Positions 25,186 to 34,226 of a stretch of DNA of 64,000 nucleotides are shown here, in pieces. The notes under the pieces were generated by a model. The model did not search any database, was not told the DNA's origin, and was given only the letters and a program-made list of their open reading frames with translations. The position numbers and the translations under genes are program-made. The DNA is from CAZAQK01 sp046344715 (lineage in GTDB: Bacteria; Pseudomonadota; Alphaproteobacteria; Rickettsiales; SXRF01), in contig JBKDKX010000018.1 in the NCBI GenBank assembly GCA_046344715.1, forward strand, positions 40,053 through 104,052, read 5' to 3'. Position 1 is the stretch's first letter. Each line of letters opens with the position of its first letter.

Positions 25186-26184
25186 TTCAACAATCTCTTT
25201 ATATCCTTTATCGCTTGCGATAAGCAGCGCATTCTGGCCTTGCTTGTTAACAGGGTTTTTTTCGGCTCCACTCTCGATAAGTAGCTTAACGGCATTAATA
25301 CTATTATTCTGTACTGCCATTGTCAGTGGTGTATTGCCTGACTTATCTTTGAGCGAGTGTTTTGCTCCATGCTTAAGTAAAACGGTAATCACATCGTTCT
25401 GATTATTCCATGCTGCCCAGTGCAGAGGGGTTTGATCTTCAAAGTTACGCAAGTTCACATCTGCACCTAAAGTTATCAAAGCTTCAGCAACTGTGAGGTA
25501 GCCACTGCTTGCGCTTAGGTGTAAAGCGGATTGGCCTTCCGGTGTAAGTCTGTTTACATAATGTTTTGCCGAGGCGAGGCCTGAGATAACGCTCAGGCTC
25601 TTGTTATTGACAGCATTAATTAGTTGAGCAAATTCAAGATAATATCCAGAGTCTTTCTTGTTGGTTAATGAAAGCAAGAAACTTACTGTGTCTGTTCGTC
25701 CTCGACCTGCAGCATAATCTAATGCACCAAAACCATCTCTGTCCTTAAAATCAATATTTGCTCCAGCGGCCAGCAATACTGCACATAAGTCGTTATGGCC
25801 ATTCCATGCCGCATATATAAGCGGAGTGCGGCGTTTATTGTCGCGTACATCAGGTGGAACTTTATTACCTAATAATTTTCTTACTTCTTCTATTTTTCCT
25901 GCTGCAGATGCTTCTAATAAATCCTGTGCGCCATAAATTTTTTTGGGTTGGGATGTCTGCGAACCACCTAGGTTATTGGCTCCCATGCCATTTGGTTGAC
26001 TATCACTAATTCTTGTAACCGTGCCTATGCCTCCGGTCTTATCAGAAAGATTAATTAAGCCACTAGATGCGCCTGAAGAATTCTTTGCACTGGATATGAC
26101 ATTCATGCCCGCCTCATAGCGAGCATAATAAATATAACCGAGGTAGGCGGCGATACCAAGAAATACAAGTTTAGCAATCTTCAT
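25174..26184 (-). CDS. Membrane-anchored ankyrin-repeat protein
   Basis: A 336-residue protein. I chose ATG 26184 because it opens directly on a membrane anchor (MKIAKLVFLGIAAYLGYIYYA). A Ser/Gly/Asn-rich linker follows, then about seven ankyrin repeats (RRTPLIYAAWNGHNDLCAVLLAAGA, DGFGALDYAAGRGRTD, GQSALHLSASSGYLTVAEALITLGA, QTPLHWAAWNNQNDVITVLLKHGA, GNTPLTMAVQNNSINAVKLLIESGA, QNALLIASDKGYKEIVELL). The topology is probably N-in, with ankyrins in the periplasm, or a lipidless anchor. Partner unknown. It converges with the large TPR protein and diverges from iscX. Confidence 0.87.
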   Translation of the reverse strand: MKIAKLVFLGIAAYLGYIYYARYEAGMNVISSAKNSSGASSGLINLSDKTGGIGTVTRISDSQPNGMGANNLGGSQTSQPKKIYGAQDLLEASAAGKIEEVRKLLGNKVPPDVRDNKRRTPLIYAAWNGHNDLCAVLLAAGANIDFKDRDGFGALDYAAGRGRTDTVSFLLSLTNKKDSGYYLEFAQLINAVNNKSLSVISGLASAKHYVNRLTPEGQSALHLSASSGYLTVAEALITLGADVNLRNFEDQTPLHWAAWNNQNDVITVLLKHGAKHSLKDKSGNTPLTMAVQNNSINAVKLLIESGAEKNPVNKQGQNALLIASDKGYKEIVELLR

Positions 26185-26285
26185 AAGGCGAGATAGTAGC
26201 CATCTTGCGGAAAAATAGCAACATTCATCATGATTGTACAAATAGATAGCTGTGCTAATATACGACGTATTCTTAGGATATTCGT

Positions 26286-26480
26286 ATGCGCTGGACAGAT
26301 ATATATGAAATCGCAATCAGGTTGGAAGAAATGCATCCGGATGCAGACAATGTGAATTTGCGATTTACGGATTTACATCGTTGGGTACTAGAAATTCCAG
26401 AATTTACCGACAAGCCAGATGGCTCCAATGAAAAAATTCTGGAAGCCATACAGATGGCATGGATAGATGAGCGTGACTGA
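26286..26480 (+). CDS. iscX: Fe-S assembly protein IscX
   Basis: A 64-residue acidic helical protein that binds IscS and modulates Fe-S cluster assembly. The sequence follows E. coli IscX closely: MRWTDIYEIAIRLEE, HPDADNVNLRFTDLHRWV, and SNEKILEAIQMAWIDE at the end. Normally it is the last gene of an isc operon. Here it is the first gene of a tsaE-amgK-murU unit and overlaps tsaE by 14 bases. No other isc gene is in the window. Confidence 0.93.
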   Translation: MRWTDIYEIAIRLEEMHPDADNVNLRFTDLHRWVLEIPEFTDKPDGSNEKILEAIQMAWIDERD

Positions 26481-26958
26481 ACTTTTGCTCTCTATTCACA
26501 CCCATAGTGTTGATGAAACGGCGCAGTTTGCGGCTATGATCGCTTTTGGTTGTAGGCAGGGTGATTGTATTTTACTTCGGGGTGATTTAGGCACAGGAAA
26601 AACCGCGTTTGCGCGTGGTTTTATCAGTTCGCTTTGTCCAGGTGTGCAGGTTACCAGTCCTACATTTACCTTGTTGCAGACCTATGATGCTAAGGATAGT
26701 ACGGTGTGGCATTTTGATCTGTACCGTCTTGAAAAAGCCGATGAAGTATATGAAACAGGCATTGAAGACGCACTGCGGGATGGCATTATGCTTATCGAGT
26801 GGCCTGACATTATTAGCCAAATATTACCCGTAGATGCATTGGAAGTGCAAATTGCTTATAGAAAAAATGAAAATGACCGGCTAATTTCAGTCCGTTCAGC
26901 AGATATGCGCTGGAAACCTTTATTTGAAGTATTAGAGAATCATGTCGGCCTTACCTAA
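26467..26958 (+). CDS. tsaE: tRNA threonylcarbamoyladenosine ATPase TsaE
   Basis: ATPase needed with TsaB and TsaD for t6A37 formation on tRNAs. The 163-residue product has Walker A GDLGTGKTAFARGF, the SPTFTLLQTY motif, HFDLYRLEKADEVYETGIED and the IEWPDII motif, all standard for the family. It overlaps iscX (14 bases) and the kinase gene amgK (17 bases). The tsaE-amgK-murU order is a known arrangement in alpha- and gammaproteobacteria. Confidence 0.96.
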   Translation: MSVTELLLSIHTHSVDETAQFAAMIAFGCRQGDCILLRGDLGTGKTAFARGFISSLCPGVQVTSPTFTLLQTYDAKDSTVWHFDLYRLEKADEVYETGIEDALRDGIMLIEWPDIISQILPVDALEVQIAYRKNENDRLISVRSADMRWKPLFEVLENHVGLT

Positions 26959-28042
26959 TCAACCCAGTGTAGTTCCAGTTAATAACATGGTACGGCAGGA
27001 AATGGCGGTTACGTTTCTGAAGTCCTGCCCTGAATTTGATAATCCTGAGTTACATCCATTGGCGGGGGATGCTTCATTCCGGCGGTATATTCGTATTCGG
27101 CAGAATGGTAGAAATGCCATGCTCATGGATGCACCTCCGGAAAAAGAGGATGCGCGAAAATATCTTGTGATTGCAGAATATCTCCATAAAAACGGCTACA
27201 GCACGCCGGAAGTGATGGCTAGTGATATTGCGCGCGGATTTATACTGCTTGAAGATTTTGGCGATGATACGTATACGCGGATTTTAAACCGTGCCGAAGC
27301 AGAAACCAGAGCGCAGCAGGAACACGACTTGTATGAAGCGGCGGTTGATTTGCTGGCAGACTGGTATTTGCGGCGTAGTACACTTGTAGATGCCACGCAG
27401 TTTACACCAGGCAATTATAATGAACGCGCTCTGCTGAAAGAGGTAAGTCTCTTTGCCGAATGGTATTTGCCGCAGGTTCTAGGCAAGGAAAAGGCAGTCC
27501 AACTTTTTGATGAATTTATCGACATATGGCAGATAATTATTAATGAAGCACATTTATCAAATGACGTATTCGTACATCGCGATTATCACGCCGACAATTT
27601 GATGTGGCTACCAGAAAGGCAAGGGGTTAAGCGCGTTGGGTTGCTTGATTTTCAGGATGGATTATATGGTGATCCAGCATATGATATGGTGTCACTGCTG
27701 GAAGATGCGCGGCGCGATGTGCCTCAGAATATTGTCCAACACGCGATTATGGGGTACTTGTATGCAACCAAACTCAATGCCGATGATTTCAAAACTGCGT
27801 ATGCTGTGCTTGGCGCACAGCGCAATTGCAAGATTATAGGTATTTTTGTGCGTTTAGCCGCGCGTGATAATAAACATCATTACGTTGAGTTGCTATCTCG
27901 GGTGTGGGGGCATCTTGAGCATGACCTGACACATCCTCTGCTTGCTCCACTTGCACAATGGATGGATAAGCATGTGTCCAAAGAATTTCGCGGCAGTGTT
28001 CCTATAAAATATACGGCACGAGATCTGGATTTATCGGTATGA
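26942..28042 (+). CDS. amgK: N-acetylmuramate/N-acetylglucosamine kinase AmgK
   Basis: Anomeric sugar kinase of the aminoglycoside-phosphotransferase fold. It phosphorylates MurNAc/GlcNAc at C1 in the peptidoglycan recycling shortcut that bypasses de novo UDP-MurNAc synthesis. The 366-residue product has the nucleotide-lid AGDASFRRY, ILLEDFGDDTY, the catalytic loop VHRDYHADNLMW and the metal-binding LLDFQDGLYGDPAYDMVSLLEDARRD. The next gene, murU, overlaps by 4 bases and supplies the following step, which makes the specific assignment likely rather than a generic phosphotransferase. Confidence 0.92.
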   Translation: MSALPNQPSVVPVNNMVRQEMAVTFLKSCPEFDNPELHPLAGDASFRRYIRIRQNGRNAMLMDAPPEKEDARKYLVIAEYLHKNGYSTPEVMASDIARGFILLEDFGDDTYTRILNRAEAETRAQQEHDLYEAAVDLLADWYLRRSTLVDATQFTPGNYNERALLKEVSLFAEWYLPQVLGKEKAVQLFDEFIDIWQIIINEAHLSNDVFVHRDYHADNLMWLPERQGVKRVGLLDFQDGLYGDPAYDMVSLLEDARRDVPQNIVQHAIMGYLYATKLNADDFKTAYAVLGAQRNCKIIGIFVRLAARDNKHHYVELLSRVWGHLEHDLTHPLLAPLAQWMDKHVSKEFRGSVPIKYTARDLDLSV

Positions 28043-28752
28043 TATTGCCGTGTATGGTAATGGCTGCCGGTCTTGGCTTGCGCATGCGGCCGATGTCTGA
28101 TTTGCCGAAGCCGTTAGTGCCTGTTGCCGGTAAGCCACTGATTGATTACACGCTGGACTGGCTTGCTGCGGCAGGTATTCAGGATGCCGTAGTAAACACG
28201 CATTATCAGGCGGATACACTTGAAGCGCATCTTGCTAAGCGCAATACGCCGAAAATTCATATATCGCACGAACCAATATTACTCGAAACAGGTGGAGGTA
28301 TAAAAAAAGCATTGCCATTGCTTGGGGATGGTCTGTTTTTCTCTACCAACAGCGATGTGATATGCATTGATGGTAAGCAGCCAGCACTTCACCATGTCCA
28401 AGAAGCACAGGCGGTTATGAATGTAGATGCTGTTTTGCTTTTGCATCCAGTAGAAAAAGCAATTGGCTATCAGGGCAAGGGAGATTTCTTTCTTGATAAT
28501 GATGGTATCATAACGCGCCGTGGGGAAAGTCTAACTGCACCCTATGTGTTTACCGGTGTACAGATACTGCATGCAAAACTTTTTGAGGACGTGCCTGAAG
28601 GCGCGTTTTCACTAAACGTACTATATAACCGGTTGATGCAGAAAGATGGTAAGCCGCACATACGCGGTATCGTGCATGAAGGAAACTGGTTGCACGTAGG
28701 TGACCCGGAGGGGGTCAGGCTTGCAACCAGTTTCTTACAAACAACGCGATAA
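28039..28752 (+). CDS. murU: N-acetylmuramate alpha-1-phosphate uridylyltransferase MurU
   Basis: Nucleotidyltransferase that converts MurNAc-1-phosphate and UTP to UDP-MurNAc, the last step of the AmgK/MurU recycling route. The 237-residue product has the GlmU/RmlA-like signature VMAAGLGLRMRPMSD...PKPLVPVAGKPLIDY, the FFSTNSDVICID metal-site Asp region and YVFTGVQILH. It overlaps amgK by four bases (ATGA). It ends 8 bases from the 3' end of the giant gene on the other strand; no clear terminator is visible between them. Confidence 0.92.
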   Translation: MILPCMVMAAGLGLRMRPMSDLPKPLVPVAGKPLIDYTLDWLAAAGIQDAVVNTHYQADTLEAHLAKRNTPKIHISHEPILLETGGGIKKALPLLGDGLFFSTNSDVICIDGKQPALHHVQEAQAVMNVDAVLLLHPVEKAIGYQGKGDFFLDNDGIITRRGESLTAPYVFTGVQILHAKLFEDVPEGAFSLNVLYNRLMQKDGKPHIRGIVHEGNWLHVGDPEGVRLATSFLQTTR

Positions 28753-28760
28753 CCCCATCT

Positions 28761-31700
28761 TTATCTCTTAGGGAAACGCTCGTTTTTTTCAGCCGCAGAA
28801 CTGCATCCGACAGGAGGATGGTCTGGATTGCCACTCGGTATCTGTTTCCACCACGCAGGTGCGCACAGCGTGGTGTCAGTCAGTGCACCTGTTTGCGGGC
28901 CTCTATAGTCACGTGAGTAATGCGGTGGCGGATCGGAGCCTTTATTCACGCAACTTGCCCACATATTTGTATCTACCAAATGCGTTTTGCTTTGGTAGAT
29001 TACTTTATCATCCGGTGGAGCATTTACTTTTATTGGTTGACCAATGGCATTCTGGGTATCTTCCAATGTAAAGTTCCAATTGTAGGTAGCATCTAAATCA
29101 AAATTGGGATCTGACGGCGTAGCGTTGCAGCGACGAACATCGTAATACGGGCGGTAAATGGTGACATTATTCCAGTCATCCTTGCTGTCTGGAAGTACGC
29201 AGGCGGTGTAGTCACTATCAACGCATGATGGCTGACACATCTTAGTTACGCACTCAGAAGGTGTGAGCTCATTTGGTTGACCTGGACCAGTCGCAATATT
29301 ATCCCTGCAATCCCTCACATTCGGATCCATATCTGTGAGTGCTCTGATCTCAAAGTTACAAATCTCTTCTTGATATGTTGTAGGTACACGTTCCTTATAA
29401 ATGGTGCGTTCAGGCCCCATGCCCCAATTGATACTTATACCTGTAGAGCTTGGGAATTTCCCTTGATCCCACATGATGACGTAAACTCTTGTTGGGTGTA
29501 ATATCTCACCACCAGCTGAATCCCTACGGTAACGTGCTATATCAAAATCAAACACACCGCGCGTATTATTTGGCAAAGGTGTATCATTGCCTTCCACCGC
29601 ATAACCACCAATATCGGCAACATAAGCAATTTGCTTGAGGCCATTTACTGTGAACGTAATGATATCGCCGGGAAGTGCGTTATCGAGACCGCTTTTCACG
29701 GCTTCGCCAGGAGGGTTACTAAAGGCTCTTGGGAAATCTTTATTGTCTGTGTCCGTCACATAGCCGCGCCAGCCTAACGACCATGGCCACTGCACACCTT
29801 TTCTACTGGTATAACCAGCCCCTCCTTTTGCTAGAACAAAGTTTTCTGCAGATCCTGGTTTAAATAATTTTTCATAACGTCCGACACAGAAAAGGTTGTT
29901 TTTTCGAATAGAAAGCATCTGGTGTGATTTAAGTTCTGGCCATCCACCAATACGCCCCATTTGCGATGGTTGTTCGTCCTTCAATCTGTCGACACGGCTA
30001 TTGTCAGCACCATGCGCCAACGAATCATCCGAGGCTTTCTTTGCATCGAATTTATCACGTTCTTCTCTGCCAACGCCTATCAACGTATCAAAACTACCAA
30101 GCGTATTAACAAAGCTTCCGCCGCGTCTTGGATTGCCCGCGGATACCCCCGTATCCCACCAGCGCATGTATGGCATGTGGATGCCAAGATAGTTTGTAGA
30201 CTGTGGATAGTCTGGAATTGGTGGATCCGCTTCATCCTCTGGTTCTTCAAACCGCTTATCATCGAACATATAGTCAAAGCGATATTCATCCGGTTCAGTG
30301 TTATCACATTCATGAATATTCAGGGCATAAGTGGCGAGTTTCGCCTTAAAATATTTGTCCTGACCGATAAAACCACCGAAAGAATCATTCGTAATATGCG
30401 TTACAGGCGATTCTGGCGTGTTTACACCCAAACCTTCGAGGTATGCCTGAAGCGCATAATCTTCCCTGCGTTTTTGCAGTAGCCCCTCACAACTACGTAG
30501 CTTAAGCATGTTAGCTGGAACAACATCTTTTACGATAATCCTGCAGCATTGTTGGATACTGAATTTAACAGGACACTCAGCATAACTATCTTCTTCCCAG
30601 TAGCGTGTTTTGCATGGTGGTTTCCAGCCATTTTCCCATGTGTCACGGCCTATTTGTTTTGGATAGCCATTTTCTACCCAATCGTTGAAGTTATGGTTAA
30701 TGCGCTGCATGATACAGATGTCAAACTGCTCTTGTCTGAAACTTAAAATATCTACAGGTACAATAGCACATTGCACGGTTGGCCGTGCAATTTGTTCATT
30801 GGGGTTTAATCGACTCCAGTCAGTGTAGCCAAACTTCTTAACACCGTCGCAAATTTCTATTTCCTTTGAAGTTTCGGCAGAATATTCACGATCCGTTGTA
30901 TATTTTGCATCCGTAATATCCTGACGTGGAGAGAAAGGATGCCCTGGTTCGGTTACTTTCTCAACATTCGGACAGTAGTAAGGGCTCTGTTTGGGCGACT
31001 TATAAGGCTTATCAGGCGGCAACGGAAAATAAGGTGGCGGGCAATCAGCATAATAATCGCTATAACTACTATATCCACCATATCCACCACCACCACAACC
31101 CGCGGGAGGAGGAGGGCCACCGCCACCACCCGAGGGTGGGCCATCTGAAACACTGTCAGATGCCTGAGGTACGCAAGGTAGTCCAACAGTTGGGAATCGC
31201 AGTGTTTCAGGCGTCGTTAGCCGGAAATCAGAATGTGTAAAATTGACAAAATTCTTATCCCACGTTTTTTGCAAATAAGTGCTAAGCAGATACTCTGCCT
31301 CGTCCATATCCGGACGGTTAAATTGTAACACCTTTGAGAAGCCGCCTTCGTCGCGTTTCCAGCCACCCATTTTCTCCAGCTTTACAGCTTTCGGGTCTTC
31401 ATCCCATGCTGCTCGTAAAATATTTTGTGCATGCTTGCCCGAGACCAGTGGTTGGCAGCTATTATGAAACGCACGTTCTGGGTCAACCATGGTGTATGGA
31501 TCATCCGTTCCTTCTTCAGGCCTTTCAAGGATAAACCAAGGCTTTCTACTGCGTTTCAGGATATAATAGTCATGGCACATTTCAGCGCGTAGTTTGTGAA
31601 GATCTGCACGTAGTTTGATTGTTGATCGGTCATTATCAGGGGGCGGAGTAATAAAATCAAACATTTCAGGACAACCAAGTGTTCCGCCGACAAAGAATGT

Positions 31701-32903
31701 CTTGTCTCTATAGTAGTTAGAGCTCCTATGCGCATCGAAACCAAGAGAAGGGTCGGTATAGAATGGTTGATCCTTTAGATTCATGAAGTATGCAAATGCC
31801 AAATTAGGGTCATCTTCATAAGCATTAAGATTAATGCGCGGCGTATCCTTCATAGGCATACACTGGCCTTCTGGTGGTTTTGCGCCAGACACCGTTCCTA
31901 CGTCTCTCTGCTCGAATGCGGATACGCTATCATAATCTCCGCCATAGTCTTGAGAAAAACCATATAGCTGGAGGTCAGGCTTCACGCTATTACCGGTTTC
32001 TGGGTCAAAGTTTCCCTCACTCAGCTTTGCGCCAGCAACACACATATCACGGTAGCGAATATCTTTTGGTTCAGCATCCTCAAAAGGAATATCGGGTAGG
32101 CGGCCATAATAAGATTCAGGTTGGGTGCCGTAATACGGAGGCGCATAAAGATATGCGACACAGTCGGCAATGCTTGTGTACATACCCATATACAATCCCA
32201 TATACGCCCCGGAATAATAACCTACTCCTGAGGAGTAGTATGTTCCCTCGTATGATCCATACCCACCACCATACCCACCATACCCACTTGGATATTCAGG
32301 TGTTGGTTCCGGGTATTCAGGCATTGGTTCCGGGTATTCAGGCATTGGTTCAGGAGCTGGTTCCGGGTATTCCGGCATTGGTTCAGGAGCCGGAGCCGGG
32401 TATTCAGGCATCGGTTCAGGCGCTGGTTCTGGCATTGGTTCAGGAGCTGGATATTCAGGGAATGCTCCAGGGTTAGTTTCAGGAAATGCTTCAGGATGAA
32501 CTTCGGGATGTGCCTCTGGAAAGATGTCTGGGCCAATAATTATGGGGCCACCCAGCTCGCCATCACGACGACCAAGATCGCCACCACGGCCATCACGACC
32601 ACCGAGCTCGCCACCATGGCCACCGAGTTCACCACCAACATCTAACGCCTGACTATACGCTGAACGAATTCCAAAAAATTCATCAACAATTTCGCCAATA
32701 CTTAATTCAAGGAGATTATATTCAGATTTAGATAATAAATCAGGTGTGGCTGGAGGTATCGGTGAAACATAAGAATTCTCTATCTGTGTAATTTCTGCAG
32801 GAGAGTTACACAGATAAGTCGTCGCTAAAAAAACCGACACCTTACTGCTAAAATCAGCAAAACGCCTAGATTTTTTGCTTTTCTTATTGTCTAAATCAGG
32901 CAC
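28761..32903 (-). CDS. Giant orphan protein, low-complexity N-terminus, Cys-containing
   Basis: A 1380-residue protein I do not recognise. The start is GTG 32903 with GGAG 12 bases ahead. The basic N terminus (KKSKKSRR) and short hydrophobic stretch VSVFLATTYLCNSPA suggest export, but the signal is weak. Residues 85-115 are Gly/Arg/Asp repeats. Residues about 120-205 are Pro/Glu/Met/Tyr repeats (EPMPEYPEPAPEPMPEYP). Residues 205-250 are Gly/Tyr-rich, and a second Gly/Pro/Tyr tract lies near 590-630. The rest is folded-looking, with many scattered Cys and Trp. Around residues 1065-1095, NALPGDIITFTVNGLKQIAYV is reminiscent of the CHAP/NlpC core, but Gln stands where the catalytic His is expected. 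It follows lpxB on the same strand after 150 bases. Confidence 0.8.
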   Translation of the reverse strand: MPDLDNKKSKKSRRFADFSSKVSVFLATTYLCNSPAEITQIENSYVSPIPPATPDLLSKSEYNLLELSIGEIVDEFFGIRSAYSQALDVGGELGGHGGELGGRDGRGGDLGRRDGELGGPIIIGPDIFPEAHPEVHPEAFPETNPGAFPEYPAPEPMPEPAPEPMPEYPAPAPEPMPEYPEPAPEPMPEYPEPMPEYPEPTPEYPSGYGGYGGGYGSYEGTYYSSGVGYYSGAYMGLYMGMYTSIADCVAYLYAPPYYGTQPESYYGRLPDIPFEDAEPKDIRYRDMCVAGAKLSEGNFDPETGNSVKPDLQLYGFSQDYGGDYDSVSAFEQRDVGTVSGAKPPEGQCMPMKDTPRINLNAYEDDPNLAFAYFMNLKDQPFYTDPSLGFDAHRSSNYYRDKTFFVGGTLGCPEMFDFITPPPDNDRSTIKLRADLHKLRAEMCHDYYILKRSRKPWFILERPEEGTDDPYTMVDPERAFHNSCQPLVSGKHAQNILRAAWDEDPKAVKLEKMGGWKRDEGGFSKVLQFNRPDMDEAEYLLSTYLQKTWDKNFVNFTHSDFRLTTPETLRFPTVGLPCVPQASDSVSDGPPSGGGGGPPPPAGCGGGGYGGYSSYSDYYADCPPPYFPLPPDKPYKSPKQSPYYCPNVEKVTEPGHPFSPRQDITDAKYTTDREYSAETSKEIEICDGVKKFGYTDWSRLNPNEQIARPTVQCAIVPVDILSFRQEQFDICIMQRINHNFNDWVENGYPKQIGRDTWENGWKPPCKTRYWEEDSYAECPVKFSIQQCCRIIVKDVVPANMLKLRSCEGLLQKRREDYALQAYLEGLGVNTPESPVTHITNDSFGGFIGQDKYFKAKLATYALNIHECDNTEPDEYRFDYMFDDKRFEEPEDEADPPIPDYPQSTNYLGIHMPYMRWWDTGVSAGNPRRGGSFVNTLGSFDTLIGVGREERDKFDAKKASDDSLAHGADNSRVDRLKDEQPSQMGRIGGWPELKSHQMLSIRKNNLFCVGRYEKLFKPGSAENFVLAKGGAGYTSRKGVQWPWSLGWRGYVTDTDNKDFPRAFSNPPGEAVKSGLDNALPGDIITFTVNGLKQIAYVADIGGYAVEGNDTPLPNNTRGVFDFDIARYRRDSAGGEILHPTRVYVIMWDQGKFPSSTGISINWGMGPERTIYKERVPTTYQEEICNFEIRALTDMDPNVRDCRDNIATGPGQPNELTPSECVTKMCQPSCVDSDYTACVLPDSKDDWNNVTIYRPYYDVRRCNATPSDPNFDLDATYNWNFTLEDTQNAIGQPIKVNAPPDDKVIYQSKTHLVDTNMWASCVNKGSDPPPHYSRDYRGPQTGALTDTTLCAPAWWKQIPSGNPDHPPVGCSSAAEKNERFPKR
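32286..32540. repeat. In-gene tandem low-complexity repeats (Pro-Glu-Met-Tyr)
   Basis: Short direct repeats of 'ggttccgggtattcaggcat' and 'ggttcaggagctgg' types, encoding EPMPEYPEPAPEP units in the minus-strand giant gene. The right part decays into PEAHPEVHPEAFPE. Copy number in such tracts often varies between strains. Confidence 0.85.
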
Positions 32904-33056
32904 AAATAAGGACTCTCCAAAAAGGCTTTAACTACAGCGCACACAGTAAATATATTTCAAGGTTAGCGCAAGTATGTTTCAGCTTGATGACAATATGGTT
33001 AAAATCAGCAAAAACAGATCGATTATTTGACAGAAATCTGCTTTACGCTGACGGTA

Positions 33057-34226
33057 TTATTTTACCATATCAAGCAGCGTTTGCGCTGCAAGGTCACTCG
33101 GCGGTCTAGTCGGATTGAGCAAAGACAGAGCTTGTATAGCGCTTTCCCTTTGTTGTGTTTGTAGTTCGGGGTATTGTAGAAGATTGGAGGCGGCATTTGC
33201 CAGCATCAGTGGTGTGCAGTGTTCTTGTAACAATTCAGGAATAACCTCATTGTTCAATAATATATTGATTAAATTAGCATATTTTGTGGTTATCATGCGC
33301 TTCATCATCCAGGCGGAGAGTGGGTTTACACGATACCCAACTACCATAGGCGTTTTGCACATCGCTACTTCCAGTGCCACAGTGCCGGATTTCACTATGG
33401 CAAGATTGCTTGCGGCGATGGCATTTTTCTTATCCATTTCATCAGCGGTAATGACGGTACGAAACGGACAGCCTTCAAAATAATCCACCACAAATGGCAA
33501 TACATGACGTGGTACAGCAACTACCATGGCAAGAGAGGGGTATTTTTGTGCGAGCATAGTGATTGCACGACCAAAAATAGGCATGTGCCTGTCAACCTCA
33601 CCTTTCCTGCTGCCGGGCAGTACGCATAGTAGCAGCGTATCTTTTGTGATGTTATATTTCTCGCGGAAGGCATCGCCGTTGCCGGTCTGCGTTTCCGCAA
33701 CTACAGGATGTCCAACAAACGTACAGGGTAGGCCTTTGCTGGTAAAGTAGGGCGGTTCAAATGGCAATAGCACCAGCATATGATCAAATAATGCAGCGCA
33801 TTTTTCTGCGCGTTCTGGCTTATATGCCCACACTGTGGGTGCAACGTAATGCACAAATTTCGAGTGCAACTTATATTCACGCAGCTTTTTTACCACGCGG
33901 AAGCAAAAACCTGGGGAATCTATAGTGATCACAATATCAGGAGCCTTAGCGCGAATATCTTCAACCGTAAGGCCAATGCGGGAAAGCAGGTTGAAGGCAT
34001 ACGGCAGAATTTCAACAAATCCCATCATGGAAAGTTCGTAATACGGGAACAGGCTATCCATGCCTTCGGCCGTCATCTTATCACCACCGACACCATAAAA
34101 TATGATAGGGCGTGGGGACTGTTTTTTTAGTGATTGCATCAGATGCGCGCCAAGCAAATCACCCGAAGCCTCGCCTGCAATAATATATATAACCAGTGGT
34201 TTTTCGACACCTGCGGATTCAGGCAT
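33057..34226 (-). CDS. lpxB: Lipid-A-disaccharide synthase LpxB
   Basis: Inner-membrane-associated glycosyltransferase that condenses lipid X with UDP-diacylglucosamine to the lipid A disaccharide. It has IIAGEASGDLLGAHLM at the N terminus, FYGVGGDKM, SMMGFVEIL, TIDSPGFCFRV, YVAPTVWAYKPERA, TFVGHPVV, LLCVLPGSRKGEVDRHMPIF and KSGTVALEVAMCKTPMVVGYR, all family markers. ATG 34226 is preferred; an in-frame GTG lies at 34235. It overlaps lpxI, the gene that makes its substrate, by 8 bases. Confidence 0.97.
   Translation of the reverse strand: MPESAGVEKPLVIYIIAGEASGDLLGAHLMQSLKKQSPRPIIFYGVGGDKMTAEGMDSLFPYYELSMMGFVEILPYAFNLLSRIGLTVEDIRAKAPDIVITIDSPGFCFRVVKKLREYKLHSKFVHYVAPTVWAYKPERAEKCAALFDHMLVLLPFEPPYFTSKGLPCTFVGHPVVAETQTGNGDAFREKYNITKDTLLLCVLPGSRKGEVDRHMPIFGRAITMLAQKYPSLAMVVAVPRHVLPFVVDYFEGCPFRTVITADEMDKKNAIAASNLAIVKSGTVALEVAMCKTPMVVGYRVNPLSAWMMKRMITTKYANLINILLNNEVIPELLQEHCTPLMLANAASNLLQYPELQTQQRESAIQALSLLNPTRPPSDLAAQTLLDMVK

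Noticed and set aside
31874..32476. 200-codon plus-strand frame with His/Gln/Val repeats
   Set aside because: Antisense of the Pro-Glu-Met-Tyr repeats in the giant gene.
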